From the NCBI GenBank assembly GCA_964229355.1, contig CAXRDE010000003.1, forward strand, positions 1-64,000: a DNA stretch of 64,000 bases, written 5' to 3'. The notes beneath the pieces were generated by a model. That model saw only the letters and a program-made list of their open reading frames with translations. It was not told the origin of the DNA and searched no databases. The stretch comes from CAXRDE01 sp964229355. Its GTDB lineage: Bacteria > Cyanobacteriota > Sericytochromatia > UBA7694. Both the position numbers and the translations under genes were made by a program. Shown piece after piece: positions 17,645-26,686 of the stretch (its first letter is position 1; every line of letters begins with the position of its first letter).

Positions 17645-18664
17645 TTAATCCAGCACGTTAACCTGCAAACCCTGGCGGGTAATTTGATGACGCATCACCT
17701 GGGCTCCCGTGCTGCTCAGCGCAGCCTCTACGGCAGTACGATCTTGCGGATCACATAAGGTCAATAAACATCCGCCGCCGCCTGCACCACAAATCTTATT
17801 GGCCAGCGCACCTGCTTCAGAGGCAGCGGCAATCATGGTATCAATCTGAGGCGTGGTCACCCCCTCAGCCAGAGCCTGACGGTTCTTCCACTCCTGGTTG
17901 AGCAGGGCATAAACCTGCTCTAAATCAGCTTGCTGTAAAGCCTGATATAAAGCCTGAGACGTATCACGAATGGCGCGAAGACTGTCGCGGGTTTGCCCAC
18001 TATCGTCGATAAAGCGCTTCATCATGCTCCAATTGTTGGTGCCTGAGAAATGGCTTTCGCCGGTAAAGCTCAATACCAATCCCCCATTTAAACGCTCCAG
18101 GACCTCAGGAGGCAAGGTGATGTGCTCACGCTCAATGCCACTTTGATCAAAATGAATCGCCTGAAGCCCCCCATACAGGGCGGCATAATAATCTTGCTTA
18201 CCCGTAGGAATACCCAACACCCAGGCTTCTAAATCTGCAGCCCGTTGAATCAAATGATTGCCCTCAGGATATACCGCATTCCATTGGTTTAAAGCGCCAC
18301 TTAAGGCAATGAGCAACGCCGAAGAAGCGCCTAAGCCGGAACCTTTGGGCGCCTGATTAAAGGAACGAATATTCAGACCTTGCGCGGGCAAATAAGCCTT
18401 TACGCCCTGCACGAGCAGGCGGAAATCTGAATGGTCTGCACGGCCCGCCAATAAATCCGCTCGGCTGACCTTCAGCTCAGTACCAAAGTCCACGGACTCG
18501 AAATAAAAGTCCTCGTCCTCACGGGGGGTTAGGTCCACCTGGCTATACAAGTCAATGGCCGCATTCAGGGTATAGCCACCCTCTAAAAAAACATACAGGG
18601 GATAAATATCCAGAGTGCCTCCCGCAAGATCTATACGATTTGGGGTACGTGCTGAAATTTTCAT
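17645..18664 (-). CDS. GHMP-family sugar kinase
   Basis: The 339-residue protein has the GHMP ATP-binding motif PKGSGLGASSA (about 106-116) and the C-terminal KICGAGGGGCLL, and opens with TPNRIDLAGG as in heptose- and fucose-type kinases (HddA group). It should phosphorylate a sugar, perhaps D-glycero-D-manno-heptose 7-phosphate. Substrate choice cannot be settled here. It lies 11 bases after a HAD phosphatase gene, so kinase and phosphatase may act in one sugar-nucleotide pathway. Confidence 0.8.
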   Translation of the reverse strand: MKISARTPNRIDLAGGTLDIYPLYVFLEGGYTLNAAIDLYSQVDLTPREDEDFYFESVDFGTELKVSRADLLAGRADHSDFRLLVQGVKAYLPAQGLNIRSFNQAPKGSGLGASSALLIALSGALNQWNAVYPEGNHLIQRAADLEAWVLGIPTGKQDYYAALYGGLQAIHFDQSGIEREHITLPPEVLERLNGGLVLSFTGESHFSGTNNWSMMKRFIDDSGQTRDSLRAIRDTSQALYQALQQADLEQVYALLNQEWKNRQALAEGVTTPQIDTMIAAASEAGALANKICGAGGGGCLLTLCDPQDRTAVEAALSSTGAQVMRHQITRQGLQVNVLD

Positions 18665-18675
18665 AAAAGAAATAC

Positions 18676-19359
18676 CTATTTAAGTTGAGTTAAGAGTTGA
18701 GGGACATCCAGGATATCGGAGGTAGAAAAATGGGGCTCCTCTTCAGGGGTTTCAGGAAGAATTCCCAAACACTCTCCCTGTTGGATCCAAATGGTATAGC
18801 ACCCCAATTGATTACCTGCGACAATTTCATTGTTAATACGATCCCCAATGACAACTGTTTCACAGAAAGCGTAGTCATAACGTTGCACCAATGCTTCAAT
18901 AGCCCGATATTTTGCCCGTTCTTCGTGCAAAGGTGCATAAAGCAGCTCCCGAAAATAAGGTTCAAACTGCAAAGCACTGATCTTACGTTGTTGGGCTTCT
19001 GGAATACCTGAGGTTAAAAGAAACAAAGCATAGTTCTGCTGAAGTTGAACAAGCATCTCACGGACGCCCGGAAAAGGCTCAAGACGATCGAAACGGGGAT
19101 TAAAATAGGCATCCATACCCGCCTGAACCACCGCCTCCTCATAACAGTCAAAAGCGTTTGCCAAAAGGCGGTTGACTTCGGCCCGAGGGTAGGCTTTTAA
19201 CAACGCATTCCGTTTTTGCATTAAGCGCTCTAAAGACACATTGAGCCCTGCTCTTTGCATAGAAAGACAGGCCTGACGGTGGGCTTCGGGCACCAGTTGT
19301 CCGAAGGTATCCATCAGGGTGTCATCTAAATCAAAAATCAGGGCACGTATCTTGCGCAT
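18676..19359 (-). CDS. HAD-superfamily phosphatase (subfamily IA)
   Basis: HAD motif I is DLDDT (residues 10-14), motif II is the Ser/Thr in LLTSG, and motif III with motif IV is GDRINNE. The alpha-helical cap identifies subfamily IA. The 227-residue soluble protein should hydrolyse a phosphate ester; no substrate can be named. It lies between ssb (11 bases upstream) and the GHMP kinase, in one minus-strand operon. Confidence 0.82.
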   Translation of the reverse strand: MRKIRALIFDLDDTLMDTFGQLVPEAHRQACLSMQRAGLNVSLERLMQKRNALLKAYPRAEVNRLLANAFDCYEEAVVQAGMDAYFNPRFDRLEPFPGVREMLVQLQQNYALFLLTSGIPEAQQRKISALQFEPYFRELLYAPLHEERAKYRAIEALVQRYDYAFCETVVIGDRINNEIVAGNQLGCYTIWIQQGECLGILPETPEEEPHFSTSDILDVPQLLTQLK

Positions 19360-19370
19360 GGCGAAAAGGC

Positions 19371-19862
19371 TTAAAAAGGAGGCAATTCGTCATCATCCAG
19401 AGCAAACTCATCGTTGTAAGCACTGTTTGAAGATGATGAAGAAGGCGCATCGTTATAGCTGCTACCGCCGCCATAATTGCTACCGCCTCCGCTGTAGCCA
19501 CCGCCCTCCGACTGCTGGCGTTCTTGACGAGCAGAGCGAGACTCCAGCATTTGGAAGTTTTCACCGTGTACAAAATATTTTTGGCGACGTTGTCCGTCTT
19601 GTTCCCAGTTATCGACACGAATAGAGCCAGAAACGCTGATTAAATCGCCCTTTTTGACAAACTCACTGAGGCGCTCAGCATTTTTATTCCAGAACTGACA
19701 AGAAACCCAGTCGGTGGTGGTGTTACCCTGGGCGTCTTTACCAGGGCGGTTCACCGCAAGGCGGACTTCAGCCACCATGGAACCACTCTGAAGCTTACGT
19801 ACGTCTTCAGCAACATTGTTGCCCGCACGTCCAATAAGAACCACTTGATTATTTGCTGCCAT
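19371..19862 (-). CDS. ssb: Single-stranded DNA-binding protein
   Basis: The OB-fold (residues 1-110) starts with NQVVLIGRAGNN and contains the usual TDWVSCQFWNKNAERL. A Gly/Ser/Tyr-rich linker follows, and an acidic tail ends in DDDELPPF, which recruits repair and replication partners. The length of 163 residues is typical. It is preceded after 22 bases by the small gene at 19885 and followed by the HAD and kinase genes, an unusual ssb neighbourhood. Confidence 0.95.
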   Translation of the reverse strand: MAANNQVVLIGRAGNNVAEDVRKLQSGSMVAEVRLAVNRPGKDAQGNTTTDWVSCQFWNKNAERLSEFVKKGDLISVSGSIRVDNWEQDGQRRQKYFVHGENFQMLESRSARQERQQSEGGGYSGGGSNYGGGSSYNDAPSSSSSNSAYNDEFALDDDELPPF

Positions 19863-19884
19863 TGTTTAAATATCCTCGTTTTCC

Positions 19885-20190
19885 TTATGATCCTAAATCA
19901 TCGTCGCCTTGGCGACTTTTACGAAAGGCTCGAATATCTGTAATTTGCGGTGGTTCAGCGGTTTCAGGCTCCACAGTTTTGGCAGGGGGTTCTTCGGTGG
20001 GCATTTGAAAGCCTTTTCCGGTCGCTGCAATCACAGCATTTTCTACCATTTTTGCAAACTGAAAAAAGTCGTCACGCGAAAAGTAAAGGGCGGCCTGATA
20101 GGCATTAACCACGACTTTATTTTCGCTCTGAACTTCCCAGATCGTACCAAAGTCACAATCTCCGAGTGTTTTAAAGTCATCTGCATCCAT
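19885..20190 (-). CDS. Small hypothetical protein
   Basis: A 101-residue acidic protein without signal peptide. The first 65 residues look like a small folded domain that begins MDADDFKTLG. A Pro/Glu/Thr-rich stretch and a charged C-terminus follow. I recognise no family. AAAGGAG lies 11 bases upstream and a good promoter is at 20250-20278, so it leads the operon with ssb, which suggests a role near DNA replication or simply cotranscription. Confidence 0.6.
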   Translation of the reverse strand: MDADDFKTLGDCDFGTIWEVQSENKVVVNAYQAALYFSRDDFFQFAKMVENAVIAATGKGFQMPTEEPPAKTVEPETAEPPQITDIRAFRKSRQGDDDLGS

Positions 20191-20249
20191 GATGAGTATT
20201 GCTCCTTTAAGTTCAAAACCAAACCAGCATAAACATTCAAGCGTATACT

Positions 20250-20278
20250 ATTGTATCATACGATTTGTATACATGCAA
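20250..20278 (-). promoter_or_regulatory. Sigma70-type promoter of the ssb operon
   Basis: On the minus strand TTGCAT (20273-20278) and TACAAT (20250-20255) are 17 bases apart. Two GTATAC palindromes (20243-20248 and 20267-20272) flank the -10, with centres 24 bp apart, and could be operator half-sites. Confidence 0.6.
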
Positions 20279-20280
20279 GA

Positions 20281-20304
20281 AGCCTCTGCCCATGAGCAGA
20301 GGCT
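20281..20304 (-). terminator. Hairpin after the PhnD-like gene
   Basis: A perfect 9-bp stem (AGCCTCTGC/GCAGAGGCT) with a 6-base loop lies about 50 bases after the stop of the gene at 20352. It lacks a T-run, so it is at best a weak or factor-assisted terminator. Confidence 0.4.
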
Positions 20305-20351
20305 GCAAGGGCTTATATATTGCTGCTTTTGGCCCTGTTCATCATAACATA

Positions 20352-21272
20352 CTACGGGGCTTCTGTTTTTAACTTTTCTTTCAAATCCAGACCGGCTGCT
20401 TCAAAACCTTCGCGTACGGCCTGATAGTCTTCGTCATTGGCCACCACATAGCCATCAAACTTATATAATTTTTGAATAAGCGCTTTGCCCTCAGGAGATG
20501 AAGTATAGTCCATCAGGGTTTTTTGCAGGCGGTCAGTCAGTTCGGGTGGATAGTCTCCCCGTACTGAAATCGTGTCTGAGGGAATCGGAGCAGTGTAAGC
20601 CAGTACCCGAATTTTTTCGTAATCCGCAGGCTCTAAAAAGCGCTTCCAGGCGTTTGACATCCCTTTATCATCATCTGCGTACGACGCACCTGCGTCTACT
20701 TTTTTGTTCAGGACAGAGAGAATGGTGGCATCGTGGCTCCCTGAATAAATGAATTTTTCAAGGTCTGACTCCGGATTGATGCCATTTTCTAACATCAGCT
20801 TACGCGCAAAGATGTGACCTGAGGTTGAAATGGGATCGCCAAAAGAAAAGCGTTTGCCTTTTAAATCTTGTAAGGTCTTAATATCACTATCATCCCGTAC
20901 AATAATGGCACCAAAATAGGTGGCTTTGCCTTTGCGTTCTGATTTAAGAATAATTTTGACATCGGCTTCTTGTTTTGCCAAAACATAAGCAGCTGGACTG
21001 AGAAAAGCAACGTCTAATTGATTGTTTTTAAAGGCCTCTACCACACCGGTATAGTCTGCAGCCACGGTAGGACGGACCTCCATGTCCATGCCTTTCTCAA
21101 TCACGTCAATGAGAGGCTGCATATCTTTCAAAAGCTCTTCTCCGGTTTCAAAGGGCACCATGCCCAAACGCAAAACAGCAGTTTCTCCAGCGTCTGTCTG
21201 GTTCTCTTTGCAAGCGGTGCTGAATCCAAGGACCAAAAGCAGACTGCACAATATCCATCGTTTATAACTCAC
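20352..21272 (-). CDS. PhnD-like phosphate/phosphonate-type substrate-binding lipoprotein
   Basis: A GTG at 21272 with GAGGAG 7 bases upstream gives a compact lipoprotein signal (KRWILC, then STAC), better than the TTG at 21287. The rest is the PhnD/PtxB periplasmic binding fold: LRLGMVPFE, DVAFLSPAAYV, then KGKRFSFGDP-STSGHI and the AGASYADDD region. No permease or ATPase gene is adjacent. It follows a histidine kinase gene after 46 bases, so it may supply the ligand-sensing part of a signalling system instead of a transporter (inference). Confidence 0.85.
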   Translation of the reverse strand: MSYKRWILCSLLLVLGFSTACKENQTDAGETAVLRLGMVPFETGEELLKDMQPLIDVIEKGMDMEVRPTVAADYTGVVEAFKNNQLDVAFLSPAAYVLAKQEADVKIILKSERKGKATYFGAIIVRDDSDIKTLQDLKGKRFSFGDPISTSGHIFARKLMLENGINPESDLEKFIYSGSHDATILSVLNKKVDAGASYADDDKGMSNAWKRFLEPADYEKIRVLAYTAPIPSDTISVRGDYPPELTDRLQKTLMDYTSSPEGKALIQKLYKFDGYVVANDEDYQAVREGFEAAGLDLKEKLKTEAP

Positions 21273-21318
21273 TGAGCGACTCCTCAAGGTATTTCACCTA
21301 TTCAGTCTATCAGATTAC

Positions 21319-23472
21319 CTAACTCAGCATTGTGAGAAGACGGTACTTTAACTGCTCGTGAGAAAAAGGCTTAATTAAGACATCTTCATGAGACTGTAAA
21401 TGCTCGAAAGCTTCGCTTTCAATCTCTTCGGGCTCGGCAAGATACAGCACATGTTTGACCCGTTTCATATGCTTATTGCTGGCCAGCGAAAAAGGGGCTA
21501 TCGCCAGAGCATTGGAAGGAACATTTTCGAGGGAACTGAGTTGTAAGACACGGAAATTTTCTGCTTCCAGATACTGTTGCCACTCGGGCTCTGGCGCTTC
21601 AGGCGTGCTGCAAAAGAAAAGCGTGGGGCGTACAGGGGCAGCAATATTGGCCTGCGCCTCAGCATAAAGGGGTAAATATACCTCAAAGAGGGCCCCGCCC
21701 GATATGCTTTGCTTCACATCCACCCACCCACCGGCTTTTTGGACAATCCGATACACCAGGGCCAGACCCAGGCCTGTGCCACGATCTTCTTGCTTGGTGG
21801 TAAAGAAAGGGTCAAAAATATGAGGCAGCACCTCAGGCGAAATGCCGGGTCCTGTGTCTTCGACTTTTAAAACAGCGTACACACCGGCATCTCGCGTTCC
21901 AAATAAACGGTGCTGACGCGCTTTGGCTAAGGTGACACGAAACAAAGACAAGCGCACTTGCCCTTTTCCCTCCATGGCATCGCGGGCATTGGTAATCAAG
22001 TTAAGACATATTTGTTCTACATGCATCCGGTTCATAAACACAGAAACATGATCCATCGCACCACAGGTCACCTCGACTCCTGAACCTGCCAATTGCTGAA
22101 ACAGAGAAGCATTCTCCTCTAAAACCGCTTTAAGGTCTACCTGTGCTTGCTCTTCGGTTTCGCGGCGGCTTAACATCAATAAACGCCGGGTTAAGTGCTT
22201 GGCTTTTTGACAGGTACTCAGCAACTCCCGGTTTAACTCACGGCTGTCAGCATCAAGCGCACCCATAGCCAGCAACTCACTATAACCTTGAATGGCAGTC
22301 AGCAGATTGTTAAAGTCATGGGCGATACTGCCCGCCGAAATGCCCACCGCCTCCATTTTCTGCGCTTGCCTTAAAAGACTTTCACTTTCCGCAAGGGCTT
22401 CTTCCATTTGTTGCTGCTGGGTCATATCTAAACCGGTGAAAACCACCAGTGTCGGCAAATCCGCTACCGTAGAAACCTGTAAAGACCATGAAATGGGGTG
22501 CAAAGCACCCGTTTTGTCCTTGAGTGAAAATTGTACAAAAGCAGGCAAAGTATGACTTTCACCGTACACGTTGAGCAGCTTGTCGCGGTCTTCATCGGCG
22601 AGAATTTCCGACTGGAACAACGGCACGTGTAGCACTTGATTGAGGGTGGATCCCGTCAGGTTCTCGCAGGCCTGATTCCAACGCAAAACACGGCCCGAAA
22701 TATCTGTGGCAAAAATCAGGGCCTGGGTCGTGTTTAACATCGCCGACACAAAGCCCTGCTCTTGCTCTAATTTCAGCTGCGTCTGCCTTTTTTCTTCGAC
22801 GTCAATCGCAGAAAAACAAACCCGGTTTACCTGGTTATTGGCATCGTAAATCGGGGTGTACATCATTTCATAACGGTGTGACTTGCCATCCGCCGCAAAG
22901 ATATCCCGCTCCTTGACCACGGTTTTACCGGTAATAACCTGAGCAAAGCTCTGGTGAAAATCATCAATGCGATCGGGCTGCACATAATTGGTAAAGCATT
23001 CACCCTGTGTCATTTTGCGCGAAAAACGCACCCAGGCCGCCATCGCGGCTTGATTGTTAAAATCCAGTATGCGGTGTTGACGATCCATAATGGTAATAAT
23101 TTGGTTTCCTGAACGGTACAAGGCGCTTACCTGATTCTGCAAAAGCAAGCGTTCATGGGCAATGCCCACAGGTTCCGGGGACAAATAACCACAAATCAGC
23201 GATCCGTCTCTTACCAGGGTGAGCTGGGCTCGCCGAAAACTGGGGGCTAACTCAACTTCGGTGAAAACCGTGGTTTGCCCGCCCTGAATCAAGCGTTCTA
23301 GCAAAAAAGACACCTGGTCCGGATCCCGAAAGCACTCCAGATAGCGCACAGGCAAAGGCTGAATCAGTTCACGCAGGCTTGGACTTACGCCCGCCCAGGT
23401 TTTATCCAGAAAAAGCTCAAAGCCATAGCGCGGGTAATCCCGTATAACACGAATGGAAGAAGTGCGTTTCAT
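21319..23472 (-). CDS. PAS-domain histidine kinase with degenerate receiver
   Basis: The 717-residue protein has no membrane helix. Two clear PAS domains (about 115-230 and 240-355) follow a less certain N-terminal sensory region. The HisKA box is GSIAHDFNNLL (His385), and the ATPase has DTGPGI and GTGLGL. The last 110 residues resemble a receiver (IKPFSHEQL near the end) but the phospho-acceptor aspartate is not evident. It is upstream of, and probably cotranscribed with, the PhnD-like lipoprotein. The cognate regulator is not in the window. Confidence 0.85.
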   Translation of the reverse strand: MKRTSSIRVIRDYPRYGFELFLDKTWAGVSPSLRELIQPLPVRYLECFRDPDQVSFLLERLIQGGQTTVFTEVELAPSFRRAQLTLVRDGSLICGYLSPEPVGIAHERLLLQNQVSALYRSGNQIITIMDRQHRILDFNNQAAMAAWVRFSRKMTQGECFTNYVQPDRIDDFHQSFAQVITGKTVVKERDIFAADGKSHRYEMMYTPIYDANNQVNRVCFSAIDVEEKRQTQLKLEQEQGFVSAMLNTTQALIFATDISGRVLRWNQACENLTGSTLNQVLHVPLFQSEILADEDRDKLLNVYGESHTLPAFVQFSLKDKTGALHPISWSLQVSTVADLPTLVVFTGLDMTQQQQMEEALAESESLLRQAQKMEAVGISAGSIAHDFNNLLTAIQGYSELLAMGALDADSRELNRELLSTCQKAKHLTRRLLMLSRRETEEQAQVDLKAVLEENASLFQQLAGSGVEVTCGAMDHVSVFMNRMHVEQICLNLITNARDAMEGKGQVRLSLFRVTLAKARQHRLFGTRDAGVYAVLKVEDTGPGISPEVLPHIFDPFFTTKQEDRGTGLGLALVYRIVQKAGGWVDVKQSISGGALFEVYLPLYAEAQANIAAPVRPTLFFCSTPEAPEPEWQQYLEAENFRVLQLSSLENVPSNALAIAPFSLASNKHMKRVKHVLYLAEPEEIESEAFEHLQSHEDVLIKPFSHEQLKYRLLTMLS

Positions 23473-23522
23473 GATTCCAGTATAAAGTTTTTATTTGAAA
23501 ATGTCACGGAAAAGACAAAAAA

Positions 23523-24548
23523 CTAAACGCTTTGTGTTTTTTTCACAACAGGCCAACGGGGTTTCACCTGAAAATCAGCAGCATCACGGTGTAGCGACGT
23601 CCTCTGTGAACGGTAGTAAGCACAGGCTGCAATCATGGCTGCGTTATCGGTACACAGAGCCAGCGGAGGCATAAACACCCGAAGTTTTTCTTTTTGCGCA
23701 AAGGCATCCAGCTCAGCCCGCAGATAAGCATTGGCTGACACCCCTCCGGTAATAGACAGCGCAGCCACTTGATGGTGCTTTAAATAGCGTTTGATTTTTT
23801 TCAGCAGGCTCCCAATGGCTGCCCGTTGAAAACTGGCGCAAACGTCTGCCACCGGAATAGGTTGCCCCGCTTTTTCTAGATCTTGCAAGGTATACAGCAC
23901 GGCGGTTTTTAATCCCGAAAAACTAAAATCATCGTCGTGAGGCAAGCTGATGGGAAAATCAAAGGCAAAAGGGTCCCCGGTTTGTGCCAGACGATCAATC
24001 TCAGGGCCCCCAGGGTACGGCAAATGAAGCAGGCGCGCCACCTTGTCAAAGGCTTCCCCCACCGCATCATCACGGGTCTCACCCACCAACACATAGTCGC
24101 CGTGGCCACGCATCTCAATCAGCTGGGTATGCCCCCCGGACACCAGCATCACCAATAAGGGAAACGTAATGGCGTCGCCAAAGGCCAAAAAATTAGCATA
24201 AATATGGCCTTCTAAATGGTTGACCCCGATAAGCGGTTTGTTTAAAAGCCAGGCCAGAGTCTGAGCAGTAGTGGCTCCCACCACCAGCGCCCCCGATAAG
24301 CCAGGCCCCTGGGTAACCGCAATCGCATCAATGGCATCCCAATCCAAAGCGGCCTGTTGCAAGGCCACCTTCAACAGGGGTTGCATGGCTTCTAAATGCT
24401 GACGGGAGGCCAGCTCAGGCACGACGCCACCGTACTGACGGTGATCTGCAATTTGAGAGCGAATTTCATGGGCCAAAATATGCTGACCGTCGCGCACAAT
24501 GGCGACCGCGGTTTCATCGCAGCTGGACTCAATACTTAAGATAATCAT
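23523..24548 (-). CDS. tsaD: tRNA threonylcarbamoyladenosine synthase subunit TsaD
   Basis: The 341-residue Kae1/TsaD protein starts with the ATPase-fold motif LSIESSCDET. It carries the metal-binding NHLEGH, LVSGGHT and the C-terminal TDNAAMIA. TsaD with TsaB and TsaE transfers the threonylcarbamoyl group to A37 of ANN-reading tRNAs. MtaB at 46622 would further modify the same base. Its ATG overlaps the upstream gene's stop by 4 bases (ATGA). Confidence 0.95.
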   Translation of the reverse strand: MIILSIESSCDETAVAIVRDGQHILAHEIRSQIADHRQYGGVVPELASRQHLEAMQPLLKVALQQAALDWDAIDAIAVTQGPGLSGALVVGATTAQTLAWLLNKPLIGVNHLEGHIYANFLAFGDAITFPLLVMLVSGGHTQLIEMRGHGDYVLVGETRDDAVGEAFDKVARLLHLPYPGGPEIDRLAQTGDPFAFDFPISLPHDDDFSFSGLKTAVLYTLQDLEKAGQPIPVADVCASFQRAAIGSLLKKIKRYLKHHQVAALSITGGVSANAYLRAELDAFAQKEKLRVFMPPLALCTDNAAMIAACAYYRSQRTSLHRDAADFQVKPRWPVVKKTQSV

Positions 24549-25576
24549 GAGGGCGGAAGGTTCCTTTTGACAGGTCGAAAACGACTCAATTGTTGACGAC
24601 TGAGGGGCTCCTGAGAAAGTTCTTCCTGGTGCAACGCCGCTTGAAAATCCATGGCTGGATCAACATGATTTTCACCGGGTTCTGTCGATCCAAGGGGCAT
24701 GGAATCTTGACGCACAGGAGCGGCGGTTTGTACAGGAGCCGCTGCTACCACTGGAGGGGTTCGCCCAGAAGTCGCCGTCTCATGGGGCAAATAGGCTTTA
24801 AGGGTGGTTTCCACGTAGTGCGCATGGTGCTTGCCCTGCAACAACAAAACCCCCATCATATTCAATTGCTCATAACGGGACCAGTCCTGTTCAAGAAAGC
24901 GCATTTTTTGCTGCAAAGGCAAAAACACAATCGCATAAAGCAAAAGGCCTAGCCCCAGCGGCAGACCAATACCGGCCATATAAAAAGGCAAAAGACCCGG
25001 CGCAATCAGATGCGCGCGCAGTGCGCCAATGGCAGCAGCACCCGCTCCCAACGCAAGACTCGCATACCCCAAAAAGCGAAGGGCCTCAGCACATTGACGG
25101 TAGACCCAGAGCCGCTGTTCGCGATGACGTTCTAAGGTTTCACGGATCAGGGACTCAGGATAGGCAGCGATCAAAAAGTCTAACCCCAGTCGCAGCGTGG
25201 CATGTTGAAGATAAGGCTTGATTTCTCGGTACAGTTTAAGCTCTTGTCCCTGGGCCTCACGGGTACGGGTAGCTAACATCACACACTCATTGAGAGCCCC
25301 CTGCTTATTGGGCTCGGCGTTGTCCGTCAAGAGTTCCCAAAGCACATTCATTAAGTGACGTCGCGTGACCGCAGAGACCCCCAGAAACAGGCTCAGCAAA
25401 AGACCACCCCCTAAAATACCGAGTCCTCTTGGCTGATAGAGGTACTGCAAACGCTGGGGAGACGTGAGCAGGCCTGTAAACAAGAGTCCGGTACCTACGC
25501 CCAGGCCCAACAACGTGAAAAAAATGGCAAAAGAAAAGTTACGCTCTGACATACGGGTATGCTGGTGGAGATCCAT
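24545..25576 (-). CDS. Divergent MotA-like (MotA/TolQ/ExbB family) membrane protein
   Basis: The topology is that of MotA: two N-terminal helices (about 15-65), a cytoplasmic loop of 100 residues, two further helices (about 165-225), then a segment like the family's LPLQQKMR...MMGVLLLQGKHHAHYVETTLKAYLP. The usual PT-GI-GTV-G signature of the third helix is replaced by an Ala/Gly-rich sequence. No motB or tolR is adjacent. A Pro/Gln-rich tail of about 80 residues follows. I infer a divergent stator-like or related proton-channel protein; the exact role is uncertain. Confidence 0.55.
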   Translation of the reverse strand: MDLHQHTRMSERNFSFAIFFTLLGLGVGTGLLFTGLLTSPQRLQYLYQPRGLGILGGGLLLSLFLGVSAVTRRHLMNVLWELLTDNAEPNKQGALNECVMLATRTREAQGQELKLYREIKPYLQHATLRLGLDFLIAAYPESLIRETLERHREQRLWVYRQCAEALRFLGYASLALGAGAAAIGALRAHLIAPGLLPFYMAGIGLPLGLGLLLYAIVFLPLQQKMRFLEQDWSRYEQLNMMGVLLLQGKHHAHYVETTLKAYLPHETATSGRTPPVVAAAPVQTAAPVRQDSMPLGSTEPGENHVDPAMDFQAALHQEELSQEPLSRQQLSRFRPVKRNLPPS

Positions 25577-25627
25577 TTCTGTTAGTCTGATGTATTATAG
25601 CCACAACCCTCAAAGGATTAAAACACC

Positions 25628-26686
25628 ATGTTTCGAATTGCCCTCGTTATTCCCACCGGAATTGCAGCAGAAATCGGCGGGTTTGCCGGAGATGGGGGCA
25701 TTGTTGCAAAATATTTGGCCGGTGTCGCAGACGAGGTATTAACCCATCCCAACGTGGTCAACGCAGCCAGCTTTAACGTGATTCCTGACAATACCTATTA
25801 TGTGGAAGGACACGCCCTGGATCTGTTTTTTGCAGGGGAATGGGGCCTAAAAAAAGCCCCCCAGCGCATTGGGATTGTCATTGATCGCGGGTGTGAACCC
25901 TACCTGGGCATGATTGAAAACGCCGTCAACGCCACGGCGATAAGTACCGGGATTCACGTGGTGGGCTACACCCTGACTGAAAAACCCTTAAGCATCGCGC
26001 TGTTTCCCGGGAATTATGGGTATGAAGGTTACAGTGGTGAAGTCCAGCACGTAGAGCAACTGAGCCAGGCCTGTGAAAAAATGCTGAACGCGGGTGCCAC
26101 CGCACTGGCAGTGCTCACCTGGATGGACGTCTTACCAGAGGGCACCACGGAGGCTTACGAGCAGCACGGCGGTGTCGATCCCATTGGGGCGGTAGAGGCG
26201 ATGATTTCCCATGCACTGACCGCACAATTTAAAGTTCCTGTCGCCCACTCTCCTATTTTTGCTCCCCACCTGGTCACCCATCGTCTTGATCCCCGTGTGG
26301 CGGCAGAAGAAGTAGGCACGACATATTTGCCCTGTATTTTAATGGGTCTTCATCGCGCACCTCGCCTGGTCGATGCCGCTCAGGGAGACTTCAGCCCGGA
26401 GGATATTCACGCACTGGTGACCCCGGCGGGCGCTTGTGGAGGTCTCAGCGTGCTTTATGCTTTAGAACGGGGCATTCCAGTCATTGCGGTGCAAGAAAAT
26501 CAATCTGTCCTTAAAGTGACTCCTCAAAGCATGGGCTGGCAGCATCATCCCCAACACCCCATTTTCACCGTCGCCAACTACTGGGAAGCGGCTGGTGTTT
26601 TGCAGGCCTTGAAAATGGGAATTTACCCCGATGTCTTGCGACGCCCCGTGCAGGGTGCTTTTCAAGCCCTGCCTCAGTTAGGTTAA
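25628..26686 (+). CDS. DUF3326 protein
   Basis: The 352-residue soluble protein matches DUF3326, a family known from Cyanobacteria and plastid-bearing lineages. The signatures are VIPTGIAAEIGGFAGD at the N-terminus, THPNVVNAA, YYVEGHALDLF, GVDPIGAVEAMISH, PCILMGLHRAP and a C-terminal TPAGACGG with VQENQ. Its function is not known to me. AAAGGA lies 10 bases before the ATG. The gene is convergent with the repressor gene and overlaps it by 4 bases. It is one of the stronger hints at a cyanobacterial relative. Confidence 0.82.
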   Translation: MFRIALVIPTGIAAEIGGFAGDGGIVAKYLAGVADEVLTHPNVVNAASFNVIPDNTYYVEGHALDLFFAGEWGLKKAPQRIGIVIDRGCEPYLGMIENAVNATAISTGIHVVGYTLTEKPLSIALFPGNYGYEGYSGEVQHVEQLSQACEKMLNAGATALAVLTWMDVLPEGTTEAYEQHGGVDPIGAVEAMISHALTAQFKVPVAHSPIFAPHLVTHRLDPRVAAEEVGTTYLPCILMGLHRAPRLVDAAQGDFSPEDIHALVTPAGACGGLSVLYALERGIPVIAVQENQSVLKVTPQSMGWQHHPQHPIFTVANYWEAAGVLQALKMGIYPDVLRRPVQGAFQALPQLG

